A stretch of DNA of 64,000 nt from Macrostomum hystrix (taxonomy: Eukaryota > Platyhelminthes > Macrostomidae): contig CATNEN010000025.1 in NCBI GenBank assembly GCA_950097015.1, positions 5,074,001 to 5,138,000 on the forward strand. The letters are read 5' to 3'. The notes beneath the pieces were generated by a model that saw only the letters and a program-made list of their open reading frames with translations, was not told the origin of the DNA and made no database searches. A program made the translations under genes and the position numbers. Below are positions 43,683 through 55,600 of this stretch, piece after piece; the stretch's first letter is position 1, and each line of letters begins with the position of its first letter.

Positions 43683-44325
43683 CAGCTGTCAGCTGTGAGG
43701 CTTGTCAGCTGTGAGGCTTGTCAGCTGTGAGGCTTGTCAGCTGTGAGGACTGTCAGCTGTGAGACTTGTCAGCTGTGAGGCTTGTCAGCTGTGAGGCTTG
43801 TCAGCTGTGAGGCTTGTCAGCTGTGAGGCTTGTCAGCTGTGAGGCTTGTCAGCTGTGAGGCTTGTCAGCTGTGAGGCTTGTCAGCTGTGAGGCTTGTCAG
43901 CTGTGAGGCTTGTCAGCTGTGAGGCTTGTCAGCTGTGAGGCTTGTCAGCTGTGAGGCTTGTCAGCTGTGAGGCTTGTCAGCTGTGAGGCTTGTCAGCTGT
44001 GAGGCTTGTCAGCTGTGAGGCTTGTCAGCTGTGAGGCTTGTCAGCTGTGAGGCTTGTCAGCTGTGAGGCTTGTCAGCTGTGAGGCTTGTCAGCTGTGAGG
44101 CTTGTCAGCTGTGAGGCTTGTCAGCTGTGAGGCTTGTCAGCTGTGAGGCTTGTCAGCTGTGAGGCTTGTCAGCTGTGAGGCTTGTCAGCTGTGAGGCTTG
44201 TCACCTGTGAGGCTTGTCAGCTGTGAGGCTTGTCAGCTGTGAGGCTTGTCAGCTGTGTGGATTGTCAGCTGTGAGGCTTGTCAGCTGTGTGGCTTGTCAG
44301 CTGTGTGGCTTGTCAGCTGTGAGTA
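43683..44325. repeat. 16-bp minisatellite
   Basis: Unit TCAGCTGTGAGGCTTG, about 40 copies, extremely homogeneous. Each unit contains the E-box palindrome CAGCTG. Intergenic. Confidence 0.95.
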
Positions 44326-45235
44326 GGTTAGAATCTGTTCTCTTGTATTCTAATCATAGCTTGACTTTGATCATCATACATATTGACTTGAGCACAGAGG
44401 TGCCTATGCTCACTACACGATGATCTGCACAAAATGTAATGCTATCGAGCTGAAATTTGCGCCTCCTCAAGCTGCCAGATGCAATCATGGCTTGGCGCTG
44501 ATTTACTTGACGTTCACACTTTCAGCCGTAGCTGTTCAGCTGAAGGATGTGCTTCTAGTCTGGCTTTAAGCTGGCTTTTTAGTTGCCGGGGCTGCACGTG
44601 TACTGCTGTTAGGTGAAGGGAAGAATGTTAGCGAGTGCTTAATGGCGGCTATATAGGAGCGATAGAGAACCCAAATTGAGCACTCTGGCATGGCGGCCCG
44701 ACCTTGTCTGTCTTCCACAGGCTACTGAGTGCCTCTCTAAGGATTGCGAAGCACTCGACTGCGGCTAAGGTAGGGGGCGGGTGAGTCGGAAGAGTCGGCT
44801 AAGGTAGGGGGCGGGTGCAGATGAGATCGAGGCGAGGCCCTGACCGCGATTGCTCCCTCTGGGGGTCGGGGTCTCGGCAATGGCCGTCTCGCCGTGGGAT
44901 TGGAGAAAGTCGAATTTCGAGAAGCGAGTCGCGAAGACGCATTGCAGAGTGTTTTGATCTTGGCTACAGTGGGATAACAACTTACCGCAATCGGGGCGGC
45001 CTCTCTACTGGGATTTGGCCCGCTCTACAGGAAATCACTGTCGCTTGGCTGGCGCGCATTGGTACCCTGCATGGTTACTGTGGTTTGAGAATTTGAAATG
45101 TGTGCAATCAGGATAGCCAGATATGGTAAGCATCTAGACACATGAGCAATATGAGAAATTATGAGGATGATGGGATTTGAGTAGGATTAGATTCAGATAA
45201 GAATTTATGTGGATTATTAAATATGATGATGATAG
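44326..45235. other. Intergenic, no gene seen
   Basis: Includes a GC-rich part (44690-45080) with a duplicated phrase GGCTAAGGTAGGGGGCGGGT at 44763 and 44796 or so. Frames here have no recognisable content. Confidence 0.4.
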
Positions 45236-45239
45236 CTCG

Positions 45240-45810
45240 TATATGATGAGGATGATGAAATGTGATGAGGATGATGATATGTGATGAGGATGGAGAGATG
45301 TGATGAGGATGGAGAGATGTGATGAGGATGGAGAGATGTGATGAGGATGGAGAGATGTGATGAGGATGGAGAGATGTGATGAGGATGGAGAGATGTGATG
45401 AGGATGGAGAGATGTGATGAGCATGGAGAGATGTGATGAGGATGGAGAGATGTGATGAGGATGGAGAGATGTGATGAGGATGGAGAGATGTGATGAGCAT
45501 GGAGAGATGTGATGAGGATGGAGAGATGTGATGAGGATGGAGAGACGTGATGAGGATGGAGAGATGTGATGAGGATGGAGAGATGTGATGAGGATGGAGA
45601 GATGTGATGAGGATGGAGAGATGTGATGAGCATGGAGAGATGTGATGAGGATGGAGAGATGTGATGAGGATGGAGAGACGTGATGAGGATGGAGAGATGT
45701 GATGAGGATGGAGAGATGTGATGAGGATGGAGAGATGTGATGAGCATGGAGAGATGTGATGAGGATGGAGAGATGTGATGAGGATGGAGAGATGTGATGA
45801 GGATGGGATA
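45240..45810. repeat. 19-bp minisatellite
   Basis: Unit GATGAGGATGGAGAGATGT, about 30 copies. A variant with GAGCATGG recurs at regular multi-unit distances, showing higher-order duplication. Strongly purine-rich on the plus strand. Confidence 0.93.
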
Positions 45811-45839
45811 TGATGACGATCGTGAGGATAATGAGCTGT

Positions 45840-46480
45840 TAGAAGATGATAGGATATGATGATGAGAGTCGAATGGGTTCTTGCTGAACCCTGCAGTCAG
45901 TACTGCAGCACTCCCAGTTGAAATTGTCAATATGAAGTAATCAAAAGTATTGCTTCATCACAAAGCAGTGTCGCTAGCAAAACTCTATTTTCTCGATCTG
46001 CCCACTGCCTGGGGGTTGTAAATCAAAGATCATTCGTACGAGTAGCTTTTGAATGGTTATAAAAAGCTTGAAGAATATTTTCCAGTCGCTGATAGATTTC
46101 AGTGATTCAACTTTGACTAATTCAAAACTTTGTCGCTCCAATTTCCTAATCAGTGAGTAACATTGCTCAGCCAGAATTTGACACAGAAAATCAATTAAAC
46201 ACACGAAGATCAATCTTGGCTTCTTTGCGTGTTAAAATTCAAATTGAAAAAATAATGTCCAATGATAATTTTTGAATCTATAGGCTAACTCTTTTTTTTC
46301 GCTTCGAGTTTGTTCATTCGCTGTCGAGTGACGGACAGAGATTTGAGCACATCTGTAATTTGGCATCTCACCTTGGCCTGGCAGGGGTCAGTGCCTATTA
46401 TCCCATGCTCTGTAATTTCAAATCCCAGATTCTTGACTTTTGAGCACAGGTGGGGAGTGACTCATCTCGCGACAAAAACT
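45840..46480. other. Intergenic, no gene seen
   Basis: AT-rich, no array and no coding frame with support. Confidence 0.4.
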
Positions 46481-46484
46481 GAAA

Positions 46485-47100
46485 TCCTGAGTATACTTGT
46501 TGAATCCTGAGTATACTTATTGAATCCTGAGCATACTTGTTGAATCCTGAGCATACTTACTGAATCCTGAGCATACTTACTGAATCCTGAGCATACTTGT
46601 TGAATCCTGAGCAAAGTTACTGAATCCTGAGCATACTTACTGAATCCTGAGCATACTTACTGAATCCTGAGCATACTTATCGAATCCTGAGCATACTTGT
46701 TGAATCTTGAGCATACTTACTGAATCTTGAGCATACTTACTGAATCCTGAGCATACTTACTGAATCCTGAGCATACTTACTGAATCCTGAGCATACTTAC
46801 TGAATCCTGAGCAAACTTACTGAATCCTGAGCATACTTACTGAATCCTGAGCATACTTATCGAATCCTGAGCATACTTGTTGAATCTTGAGCATACTTAC
46901 TGAATCTTGAGCATACTTACTGAATCCTGAGCATACTTACTGAATCCTGAGCATACTTACTGAATCCTGAGCATACTTACTGAATCCTGAGCAAACTTAC
47001 TGAATCCTGAGCATACTTACTGAATCCTGAGCAAACTTACTGAATCCTGAGCAAACTTACTGAATCCTGAGCATACTTAATAAATCCTGAGCAATTATGG
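46485..47100. repeat. 20-bp minisatellite
   Basis: Unit TGAATCCTGAGCATACTTAC, about 30 copies. A block of nine units (about 46600-46780) is repeated as a block at about 46780-46960, including its private variants (TTATCG, CTTGTTGAATCTT). Confidence 0.93.
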
Positions 47101-47645
47101 AATCCTGAGAAGAATTATGGAATGATGAGCATACTCGCTAAAAACTAATTGACTAACATTTTAATCCTCGCAGAAATGAAAAATTCTTCTTAAAAATGTA
47201 ATAAGAAATTTATTCTAGACTGAAATACTCAGTGATGATCCTCGGCTCATTTCTTAAGGCTCAAAGTGAGTGGCTTGAGTTCTTCAACTTGTTGATTGAG
47301 TTGGCTCAGCATCCATCAAGCTCACTCCAATGCGGTGAATTAGATTAGAATGGAATTTCCCCTCGATTGGAACCCACCTAATTAGCTTCCGGTGTAGGGA
47401 AGAAAGAAGCAAGCAAAATATTGGGATGCTCGCACCAGTCACTCATTCCCAAGCAGTTAACCTTCTGTGTGTTCTGTACCGGTGGCAATAACACTCGATT
47501 CGGTTACTCGGGATGGCTGGAATTTGCTGCGAAGGAAGACGGAAGTGAAATTTGAAATCTGAGAGGCTAAAAATGAAAATGCGAGTGACTTTCACAACAT
47601 TGAGCAAGTTAGGATTGTGGGCTTATTAAGGTAAGGATTTGCAGA
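47101..47645. other. Intergenic, no gene seen
   Basis: Unique sequence between two arrays, without recognisable coding or repeat content. Confidence 0.4.
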
Positions 47646-47654
47646 GACGAATGA

Positions 47655-48045
47655 ATAATCTGTTCAGTCAATCAAATCTTGTACAGTCAATCAAATCTTG
47701 TACAGTAAATCAAATCTTGTACAGTAAATCAAATCTTGTACAGTAAATCAAATCTTGTACAGTCAATCAAATCTTGTACAGTCAATCAAATCTTGTACAG
47801 TAAATCAAATCTTGTGCAGTAAATCAAATCTTGTACAGTCAATCAAATCTTGTACAGTCAATCAAATCTTGTACAGTCAATCAAATCTTGTACAGTCAAT
47901 CAAATCTTGTACAGTCAATCAAATCTTGTACAGTCAATCAAATCTTGTACAGTCAATCAAATCTTGTACAGTCAATCAAATCTTGTACAGTAAGTCAAAT
48001 CTTGTACAGTAAATCAAATCTTGTACAGTCAAAAAATATTGTACA
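47655..48045. repeat. 19-bp minisatellite adjoining a 23-bp array
   Basis: Unit TCAATCAAATCTTGTACAG, about 20 copies, with a TAAATC variant. It merges into the next array at about 48045 through hybrid units. Confidence 0.93.
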
Positions 48046-48830
48046 GTCAATCAGACACAATCTGTACAGTGAGCGAGACACAATCTGTACAGTGAGAGAG
48101 ACACAATCTGTTCAGTGAGCGAGACACAGTCTGTTCAGTGAGCGAGACACAGTCTGTACAGTGAGCGAGACACAGTCTGTACAGTGAGCGAGACACAGTC
48201 TGTTCAGTGAGCGAGACACAGTCTGTACAGTGTGCGAGACACAATCTGTTCAGTGAGCGAGACACTGTCTGTTCAGTGAGCGAGACACAGTCTGTTCAGT
48301 GAGCGAGACACAGTCTGTACAGTGAGCGAGACACAGTCTGTACAGTGAGCGAGACACAATCTGTACAGTGAGCGAGACACAATCTGTACAGTGAGCGAGA
48401 CACAATCTGTACAGTGAGAGAGACACAATCTGTACAGTGAGCGAGACACAATCTGTACAGTGAGCGAGACACAATCTGTACAGTGAGAGAGACAGTCTGT
48501 ACAGTGAGCGAGACACAGTCTGTACAGTGAGCGAGACACAGTCTGTACAGTGAGCGAGACACAGTCTGTACAGTGAGCGAGACACAGTCTGTACAGTGAG
48601 CGAGACACAGTCTGTACAGTGAGCGAGACACAGTCTGTACAGTGAGCGAGACACAGTCTGTACAGTGAGCGAGACACAGTCTGTACAGTGAGCGAGACAC
48701 AGTCTGTACAGTGAGCGAGACACAGTCTGTACAGTGAGCGAGACACAGTCTGTACAGTGAGCGAGACACAGTCTGTACAGTGAGCGAGACACAATCTGTA
48801 CAGTGAGCGAGACACAGTCTGTACAGCCAG
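48046..48830. repeat. 23-bp minisatellite
   Basis: Unit of 23 bp with core GTGAGCGAGACACAGTCTGT, about 34 copies, the first third more variable (AATCTG, TTCAGT, AGAGAG) and the last third nearly uniform. It gives open frames in all three minus-strand frames, which are by-products. Confidence 0.93.
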
Positions 48831-49365
48831 AAAGACAATTTGCACAATTATAATCCATAGCCTTGCAATTTCGTTTAAATTTTCACGAAATCTATCTTCC
48901 TAGAGCTAAAGACAATACCCGACTTAGCAGTTGAAATCCATTATTCCTAATGCAAATCGGCTATTCAATGTCCATTAAGGCGGCCCTGAAGGCTGCTACT
49001 TAGGCATGATTGCGTCACAGCTCGGTGAAGACAACTCATATTCGATCCGAGATCGTTATCTGCTTGCTTTGGGGGCTCAAATTTTTTTAACAATTCGGGA
49101 AAAATTCTCACCTTAAAGCTGGATACTCGACAGATACATTTCCCTGAGGTAGGGAGTTACCTGTGGATGAGGTGACTGCCTTATGCTCGGCGGAATTCTG
49201 AGTGTAACATTTCGCTTTGCCGCATGACTAAGCCTCACTTGCATCCGCGCTTCGAATTCCACAATTTATCACCTGCGCTGTCTGACCTCCGACCCGTGAC
49301 CCAACCAGCTCTGCCAAGCCATCAGTGTTGCTCGGGTGCCAAGTTTGACTAATTGGACTACTTCA
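48831..49365. other. Intergenic, no gene seen
   Basis: Unique sequence, no array; no coding frame with support. Confidence 0.4.
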
Positions 49366-49715
49366 TGATTGAGTTCATGAGTGAGTTCATGAGTGAGTTC
49401 ATGAGAGTTTATCATGAGTTTACCATGAGTTTATCATGAGTTTATGAGTGAGTTTATCATGAGTTTATCATGAGTTCATGAGTGAGTTCATTTCATGAGT
49501 GAGTTCATGAGTGAGTTCATGAATGAGTTCATGAGTGAGTTAATGAGTGAGTTCATGAGTGAGTTAATGAGTGAGTTCATGAGTGAGTTAATGAGTGAGT
49601 TCATGAATGGTTTATCATGAGTTTACCATGAGTTTATCATGAGTTTATCATGAGTTTATCATGAGTTTATCATGAGTTTATGAGTGAGTTCATGACTGAG
49701 TTTGAGTGAATTTAA
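49366..49715. repeat. Short irregular tandem repeat, TGAGTGAGTTCA type
   Basis: Interleaved 12-bp (GAGTGAGTTCAT) and 11-bp (ATCATGAGTTT) units, about 28 in total. Confidence 0.85.
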
Positions 49716-49879
49716 AAGTGGGATAATGGTTGATTCCATAAATTGTTTTATAATGAAACTTATGATTGATCTCATATGTTAGTCAGCGATTAAATAAAAT
49801 ATTAATTAAACAACGATGAGTGCGATTTTGTATTAGAAAATAATTACTACTAGATATCAGGTTGAAATGTAACTGCGAG

Positions 49880-50098
49880 TTATTCAAATCGGACTTTGTG
49901 ACTGTAGAACCCCTTACGAGAATCAGAGACTGAGTGTGATCCCATTTCATAGGTTATAAGATCCTTGAATAAATCGCGATGATCTCTGATTAAATTCTCT
50001 AATTTGGTGTACTGTGTTAGCCTCGGTATCATTATCGACTCAAAGGTGTCAAATAACTTAGACATGTGTGGGCGTGCGTCTGCGGGTTCAAAGTTCAT
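49880..50098 (-). other. Open frame of unknown status, 72 codons
   Basis: Minus-strand ATG frame (MSKLFDTFESIMIPRLTQYT, then a charged helix) in AT-rich DNA between two arrays. It has protein-like composition but no recognised family, no splice support and no poly(A) signal seen. Could be a small gene, an exon or chance. Confidence 0.2.
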
Positions 50099-50204
50099 CC
50101 AACATGATCATTCGTGTCAGTGTCTGTTCACAGGAGCTCACAACGACAGAGAGTATACTCGTAGAATGGATAAGTCTGGATGAGACTGAAGCAAGCTAGG
50201 TAAT

Positions 50205-50715
50205 TCGTGGGAATTAGGATTTCTGTGAATTGGGATTTCTGTGAATTGGGATATCTGTGAATTGGGATTTCTGTGAATTGGGATTTATGTGAATCGGGAT
50301 TTCTGTGAATTTCGGTGAATTGGGATCTCTGTGAATTCGAATTTATGTGAATCGGGATTTCTGTGAATTTGGATTTTTGTGAATTTGGATTTCTGTGAAT
50401 TGGGATTTCTGTGAATTGAGATTTATATGAATCGGGATTTCTGTGAATTTGGATTTCGGTGAATTGGGATTTCTGTGAATTGGAATTTCTGTGAATTAGA
50501 ATTTCTTGTGAATCGGGATTTCTGTGAATTGGGATTTCCGTGAATTGGGATTTCTGTGAATTGGGATTTCTGTGAGTTGGGATTTCTGTGAGTTGATATT
50601 TCTGTGAATTTGGATTTTAGTGAATTTTGATTTTAGTAAGTTTGGATTTTAGTGAGTTGGGATTTCTGTGAATTGGGATTTTAGTGAACTGGGGTTTCAG
50701 TGAATTCACAGTTTT
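50205..50715. repeat. 16-bp degenerate minisatellite
   Basis: Unit TGTGAATTGGGATTTC, about 30 copies with many substitutions and indels; clearly older than its neighbours. Confidence 0.88.
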
Positions 50716-51530
50716 CACTCATGGATTTCTTCGAATGGGGATTTTTATATATTTAGAGATTTCCGTTGATAGAAAGTTCTTTGAGTAAGGATTCATTTGA
50801 ATCCTGGTTTCTTTTATGAGGTTTTCTTCGAGTAGGGATTTCCATGGATTGGGATTTTTTCTAGTTTGGATTTCAACGATAGGAATCGGATGAGAAATGG
50901 GCTTAGCGAAGCAATATATGGAAGAAGCCTCCTTAACAAAGAGGTTTTGATTTTGATTTGAGTCATCATTGTCAGAAATTAAGCAAACTAACAAAGACCA
51001 AATTGGGAATAGAGAAGTGGCACTGGGATTTACATCGCCGCCAGCCAGTGCCGATCGATCAGCTAATATTTTTTGTCACAACTTTTTTGCCGCAGTCACT
51101 AAAATTATTTGGCTACAAAAAAAAACAGTTGACTAGCTTTTCTGTCGGCATGCACAGTTTCACATCAAGCGACCTTCCATGCCACGGACCTTTGATCAAC
51201 AAGTGGCCAGGCAGGATGAGAACGCCAGGCTTGCTGGAAAACAACTCGATGAAGGGGCCAGCGGTAAGAAATGAAGTATAGGAGGAGAAATTCAGGATGG
51301 AACAGGCTGCTGGCACCTGCCGCTCTCACACCGTCTCAAATTGCACAGCACTTCGGCCAATGGATTCAAACAGCAGCCTCTGAACAGGTCTCAGCGGCCC
51401 TGGACAGCTGACTCCGCTCAGCATGCTCAACCTAGCTTCTATCCCAACAGTTCAATCTGATTTCATAAGCCTTGACACTTTCCTACTCTGTCTTCACTTC
51501 TGTTCTCATTCACTTGCTTCTTGGTCGCAT
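50716..51530. other. Intergenic, no gene seen
   Basis: Trails the degenerate array to about 50880, then unique sequence. A 107-codon frame at 50958-51281 shows nothing recognisable. Confidence 0.4.
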
Positions 51531-51534
51531 CCAA

Positions 51535-52275
51535 TCCTCTCCTGATCCCATCCTCTCCTGATCCCATCCTCCCCTGATCCCATCCTCTCCTCTACTGATC
51601 CCATCCATTCCTCTCATGATCCCATCCACTCTTGATCCCATCCACTCCTGATCCCATCCATTCCTCTCCTGATCCCATCCACTCCTGATCCCATCCATTC
51701 CTGTTCTGATCCCATCCTCTCCTCTACTGATCCCATCCATTCCTCTCATGATCCCATCCACTCTTGATCCCATGCACTCCTGATCCCATCCATTCCTCTC
51801 CTGATCCCATCCACTCCTGATCCCATCCACTCCTGATCCCATCCTCCCCTGATCCCATCCTCTCCTCTACTGATCCCATCCATTCCTCTCATGATCCCAT
51901 CCACTCTTGATCCCATCCACTCCTGATCCCATCCATTCCTCTCCTGATCCCATCCACTCCTGATCCCATCCATTCCTGTTCTGATCCCATCCTCTCCTCT
52001 ACTGATCCCATCCATTCCTCTCATGATCCCATCCACTCTTGATCCCATGCACTCCTGATCCCATCCATTCCTCTCCTGATCCCATCCACTCCTGATCCCA
52101 TCCATTCCTCTCCTGATCCCATCCACTCCTGATCCCATCCACTCCTCTCATGATCCCATCTATTCCCCTTCTGATCCCATCCATTCCCCTTCTGATCTCA
52201 TTCATTCCACTCCTGATCCCATTCATTCCCTCCTGATCCCATCCTCTCCTGATTCCATCGTCTCCTGATCCCACC
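51535..52275. repeat. 16/21-bp minisatellite with higher-order blocks
   Basis: Core TCCTGATCCCATCCAC with a 5-bp insertion variant (CATTCCTC). A block of about 250 bp starting at the CCTCTACTGATCCC variant recurs (51590-51840 and 51860-52110). Near-strand-pure pyrimidines apart from GATC, which occurs in every unit. Confidence 0.92.
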
Positions 52276-52289
52276 CACTCTTCCTATGT

Positions 52290-52618
52290 AAAATGGTTGT
52301 GCCAGTCGAGGCGCAAGACGCTATCGCGAGGCGCAAAGCGATAGCGAGAGGGAGAGAAAAAACAAGAGAGGCAGAGTGTTGGCCAAGAGCAATGGCCAAC
52401 CGCTTGTTCATTGGCTGGCAGCAGCAACCAATCAGAAGTTGCTGCAAGCTTTTCCGAGTAGAAGCAAGATAAAAATTGATCGACGTAGAAAATTGCTATG
52501 GAGAGCTTTACAAAAAGTTAGTTGTTCAGAAACCCCGAATTCCACTGAGAAGGGACTGGGACGGAAATGAAAACGGTTATTGGTTGAAGCTCGTCTCCTT
52601 TTAGCGATCCCTTCGGAA
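52290..52618 (+). promoter_or_regulatory. Probable protocadherin promoter and 5' UTR
   Basis: Directly upstream of the start codon are two CCAAT boxes in opposite directions (CATTGGCTGG near 52410 and ACCAATCAGA near 52428) and an 8-bp inverted repeat CGCTATCG...CGATAGCG at 52318-52345. No TATA box. Inferred from position and motifs only. Confidence 0.35.
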
Positions 52619-55600
52619 ATGCTTTCACAGCAACGAACGAATTTCGTCTCTACTCCCAGTTTTGACTTGCAATTGCTGCTGCTGCTGCTGCTACTACCGG
52701 CGCTGCCCGCCACAGTCCAGACCGACAGCAGCGGCATCATCATCAACCTGGGTGACAATGTGAACTATAACACACAGGTGGGCCAGCTGAACAAGCTGGA
52801 TCCTCGCCTGCCACCGCCGCCCTATCAGTCTGTCCGGCTGGAGCCGTCAGCAGCCGGCCTTGACGGCTGGTTCTCCGTTGACAGACAGGGCGCCGTCTTC
52901 GCTGGACGGGACGTCGATCGGGACGATCTGTGCAGCCAGCTGAACTGTTGCCTGGCGCCGGAATGCCTGCTGGACTATCGCCTGGAGCTGCTAGCGGCGC
53001 CTGGCGGGCTAGAGATTCGGCGGCAACTGCGAATTCGGCTGATGGACGAGAACGACCTGGCTCCGGTGTTCCCCAGCGTACAGCCGGTGGACGTGCCCGA
53101 GAATGCGAACGTGACGCTCCTGCTTCCTGCGGCAACAGATCGCGACTCACCGAGCTTCGGCGTCGCCAACTACAGTCTCGATGACGCTACCGGCACCTTC
53201 GCCATTGAAGTACTGGCTGGACAGCCCAGGTTGCTTCTGTCGAAACATCTAGACCGGGAGCAGGTGCCGCAGTACCAGATCACCCTGCGCGCCACCGACG
53301 GCGTGCACACTGGAACCGCAGTCATCACCGTCCGCGTCGGGGACATCAACGACAACGCGCCGGTGTTTGATAGGCCGGCAGAGACACTGACGATACCGGA
53401 GAGCTGGCCGGTTAGTGACCGGCTGACGACACTGCCGGTTAGCGACCGTGATGACGGCGCCAACGCTGAGCTCAGCCTAGTCGTCGTCGCAGTCACCCCG
53501 CCAACTCTCAAAGGCTACTTTGAGGTTCGGAAAGCGAAAACTGTCTGGGGCCTGTACTTGCGGCGTCAGCTTGATTTTGAACGCCCTGAGCAGCGGCAGG
53601 CGGTGGTGACGGTGGAGGCGCGCGATGCTGGGACACCACAGCTGTCGGCCAGCGCCACCGTCAACGTCAGCATCACCGACGTGAACGACAACTCGCCGAC
53701 TATTGAGCAGCTGGCCATCTATGCGTTGTACGAGCACAGCAAAGAGGGTGGCCTTATTATGTCACTTCAGGTAAGAGCTAAGCTTAAAGGGGTATAGTCA
53801 AGCTGGAGAAACACACAGTCAGCCATCAATTTTAACACAGGTAACGGACGTTGATACTGTGTCACGTGGCAAGGTGACCTGCAAGCTGCACTCAAATCCG
53901 ATGTTTGACCTGCGCAAAGCCAGTGATAGCTCCGAGTCCCTGACCGTCGAGCGTGCCGCCTACAATCTGTACAGCGCTACGCGCTTCGATTTCGAGGTGT
54001 TGCAGAACGTGTCCGTGGAGATCAACTGTCTGGATTCGGCGCAGCCGGAGCAGACAGCCACGCGCCGATTTGTGGTGCCAATCACAGAGACCAACGACTT
54101 CCCGCCGGTCTTTCAACTGCGCAGTTACTTCGCGCAAGTGTCAGAGAGCCTGGCCCCCGGCGGCTCCGTGCTCCATGTCCAGGCCGTGGATAGGGACAAG
54201 GGTAACAGCGGCCTGATTGCCTATTCGCTTGACTCGACAGGCCAGCGGCACTTCCGCATCGGTCATCGATCTGGCATTGTGGAACTGCTTCCCAACGCCA
54301 GACTCGATCGGGAGCTCCAGTCAAGCCTGCACTTTGAGGTGATCGCCGTCGATGCCGGCCAGCCGTCGTTCAACACCTCAGCACCAGTGGTAGTGAAGCT
54401 GTTGGATGAAAATGACAACGCACCCGCCTACACTGGGCCGCCTGTCATGAGCATCTCCGAGGCCAGCCAGCCCGGAACTGAGGTCGGTCGCGTTGCTTTT
54501 TTCGATCCTGACGACGGTGACAATGGTACGGTTCGGTATTCCCTGGTCCGGGGCCACTATGTGCACAACGAATATCTCTTGCTGAACGAGTCGACCGGAG
54601 CTCTAGTACTGAGAACACGGCTGGATCGTGAGCAGCAGCCGAGACTACTGGTGCTGCTACAGGCCAGGGACCTTGGCAGGCCGCCGCGCTCCGTCACGGC
54701 AAGTTTGCAAATTGAAGTTCTCGATATCAACGACAATTCGCCATCGTTCACTGTGCCACGGACCGGTCAGGTGATTGGTGGTGGTGGCAGCGGCGGCGTC
54801 GGCAGTAGCACCGGGAGCTTTGGAGATGACAACGCGGTGCCGCGTCTTCTATACACAAACCTGCCCGAGCGATCTCTAGTGCTTGCAGCGACTGCGGCCG
54901 ACCCGGACGCCGGTGAAAATGGAGCCGTGACCTACAGCCTGCGCACCGGCACCAACGGCAGCGGACTTTTTGGCGTGGACGAAGCCAAGGGTGAGGTGCA
55001 CACTCTGTGGGTGCCGGACGGTCCGATGGGTGCACCGGAGCCTGGCATCTACGGACTCACACTTGTGGCCTCGGACAATGGTTCGCCTCACCGTCTGTCC
55101 AGCAGTGTCGCCTTCTTCGTTCGTCTGACTGCTCCACCCGGCTCGATGCATCGCTTCGGAGCGGCTGGCGCCGGAGGCATCGCCATCCTGATCGTCATCA
55201 TCGCTGCCACAGTGCTAATCGCGGCCGGCCTCGTGGCGGCCATCTTTTATGTGCGCGCCAAGTCCGCCGACGTCGCTTCGTCTAACGGCGGCGGCGATGG
55301 ACGTTCCGCTACCGGGGATCGATTGGCCCGCTCGAAGTCGCACGAAGGCGGCATTGTCGAGGGAGATATCGAACATGACGATTGTGATGCAGATGCCGAT
55401 GCTGACACGATTGGCGCTGTGGGAAATTTCGCCCTGGCCGGCTGGTCTCTCGGTCGTCCATCAGGATCGCCAGCTGCGGTAGGTGGTCTCTAAGCCTGAG
55501 TTCTTATGATAAACTTAGCTATGCTGAACGCAATTTGATCGCATTTTGGCTTCTAACTGAGTTGCTAAGTACAAAACTCAATTTCGAGCCTTCGGTATTG

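Noticed and set aside
48047..48858. Three overlapping minus-strand frames of about 190 codons with Cys-rich repeats
   Set aside because: The same 23-residue repeat appears in all three frames, as expected of a 23-bp stop-free unit, not of a Cys-rich protein.
27996..49715. Regular repeats reminiscent of CRISPR arrays
   Set aside because: Units are contiguous with no unique spacers, the organism is an animal, and no cas-like genes are present.
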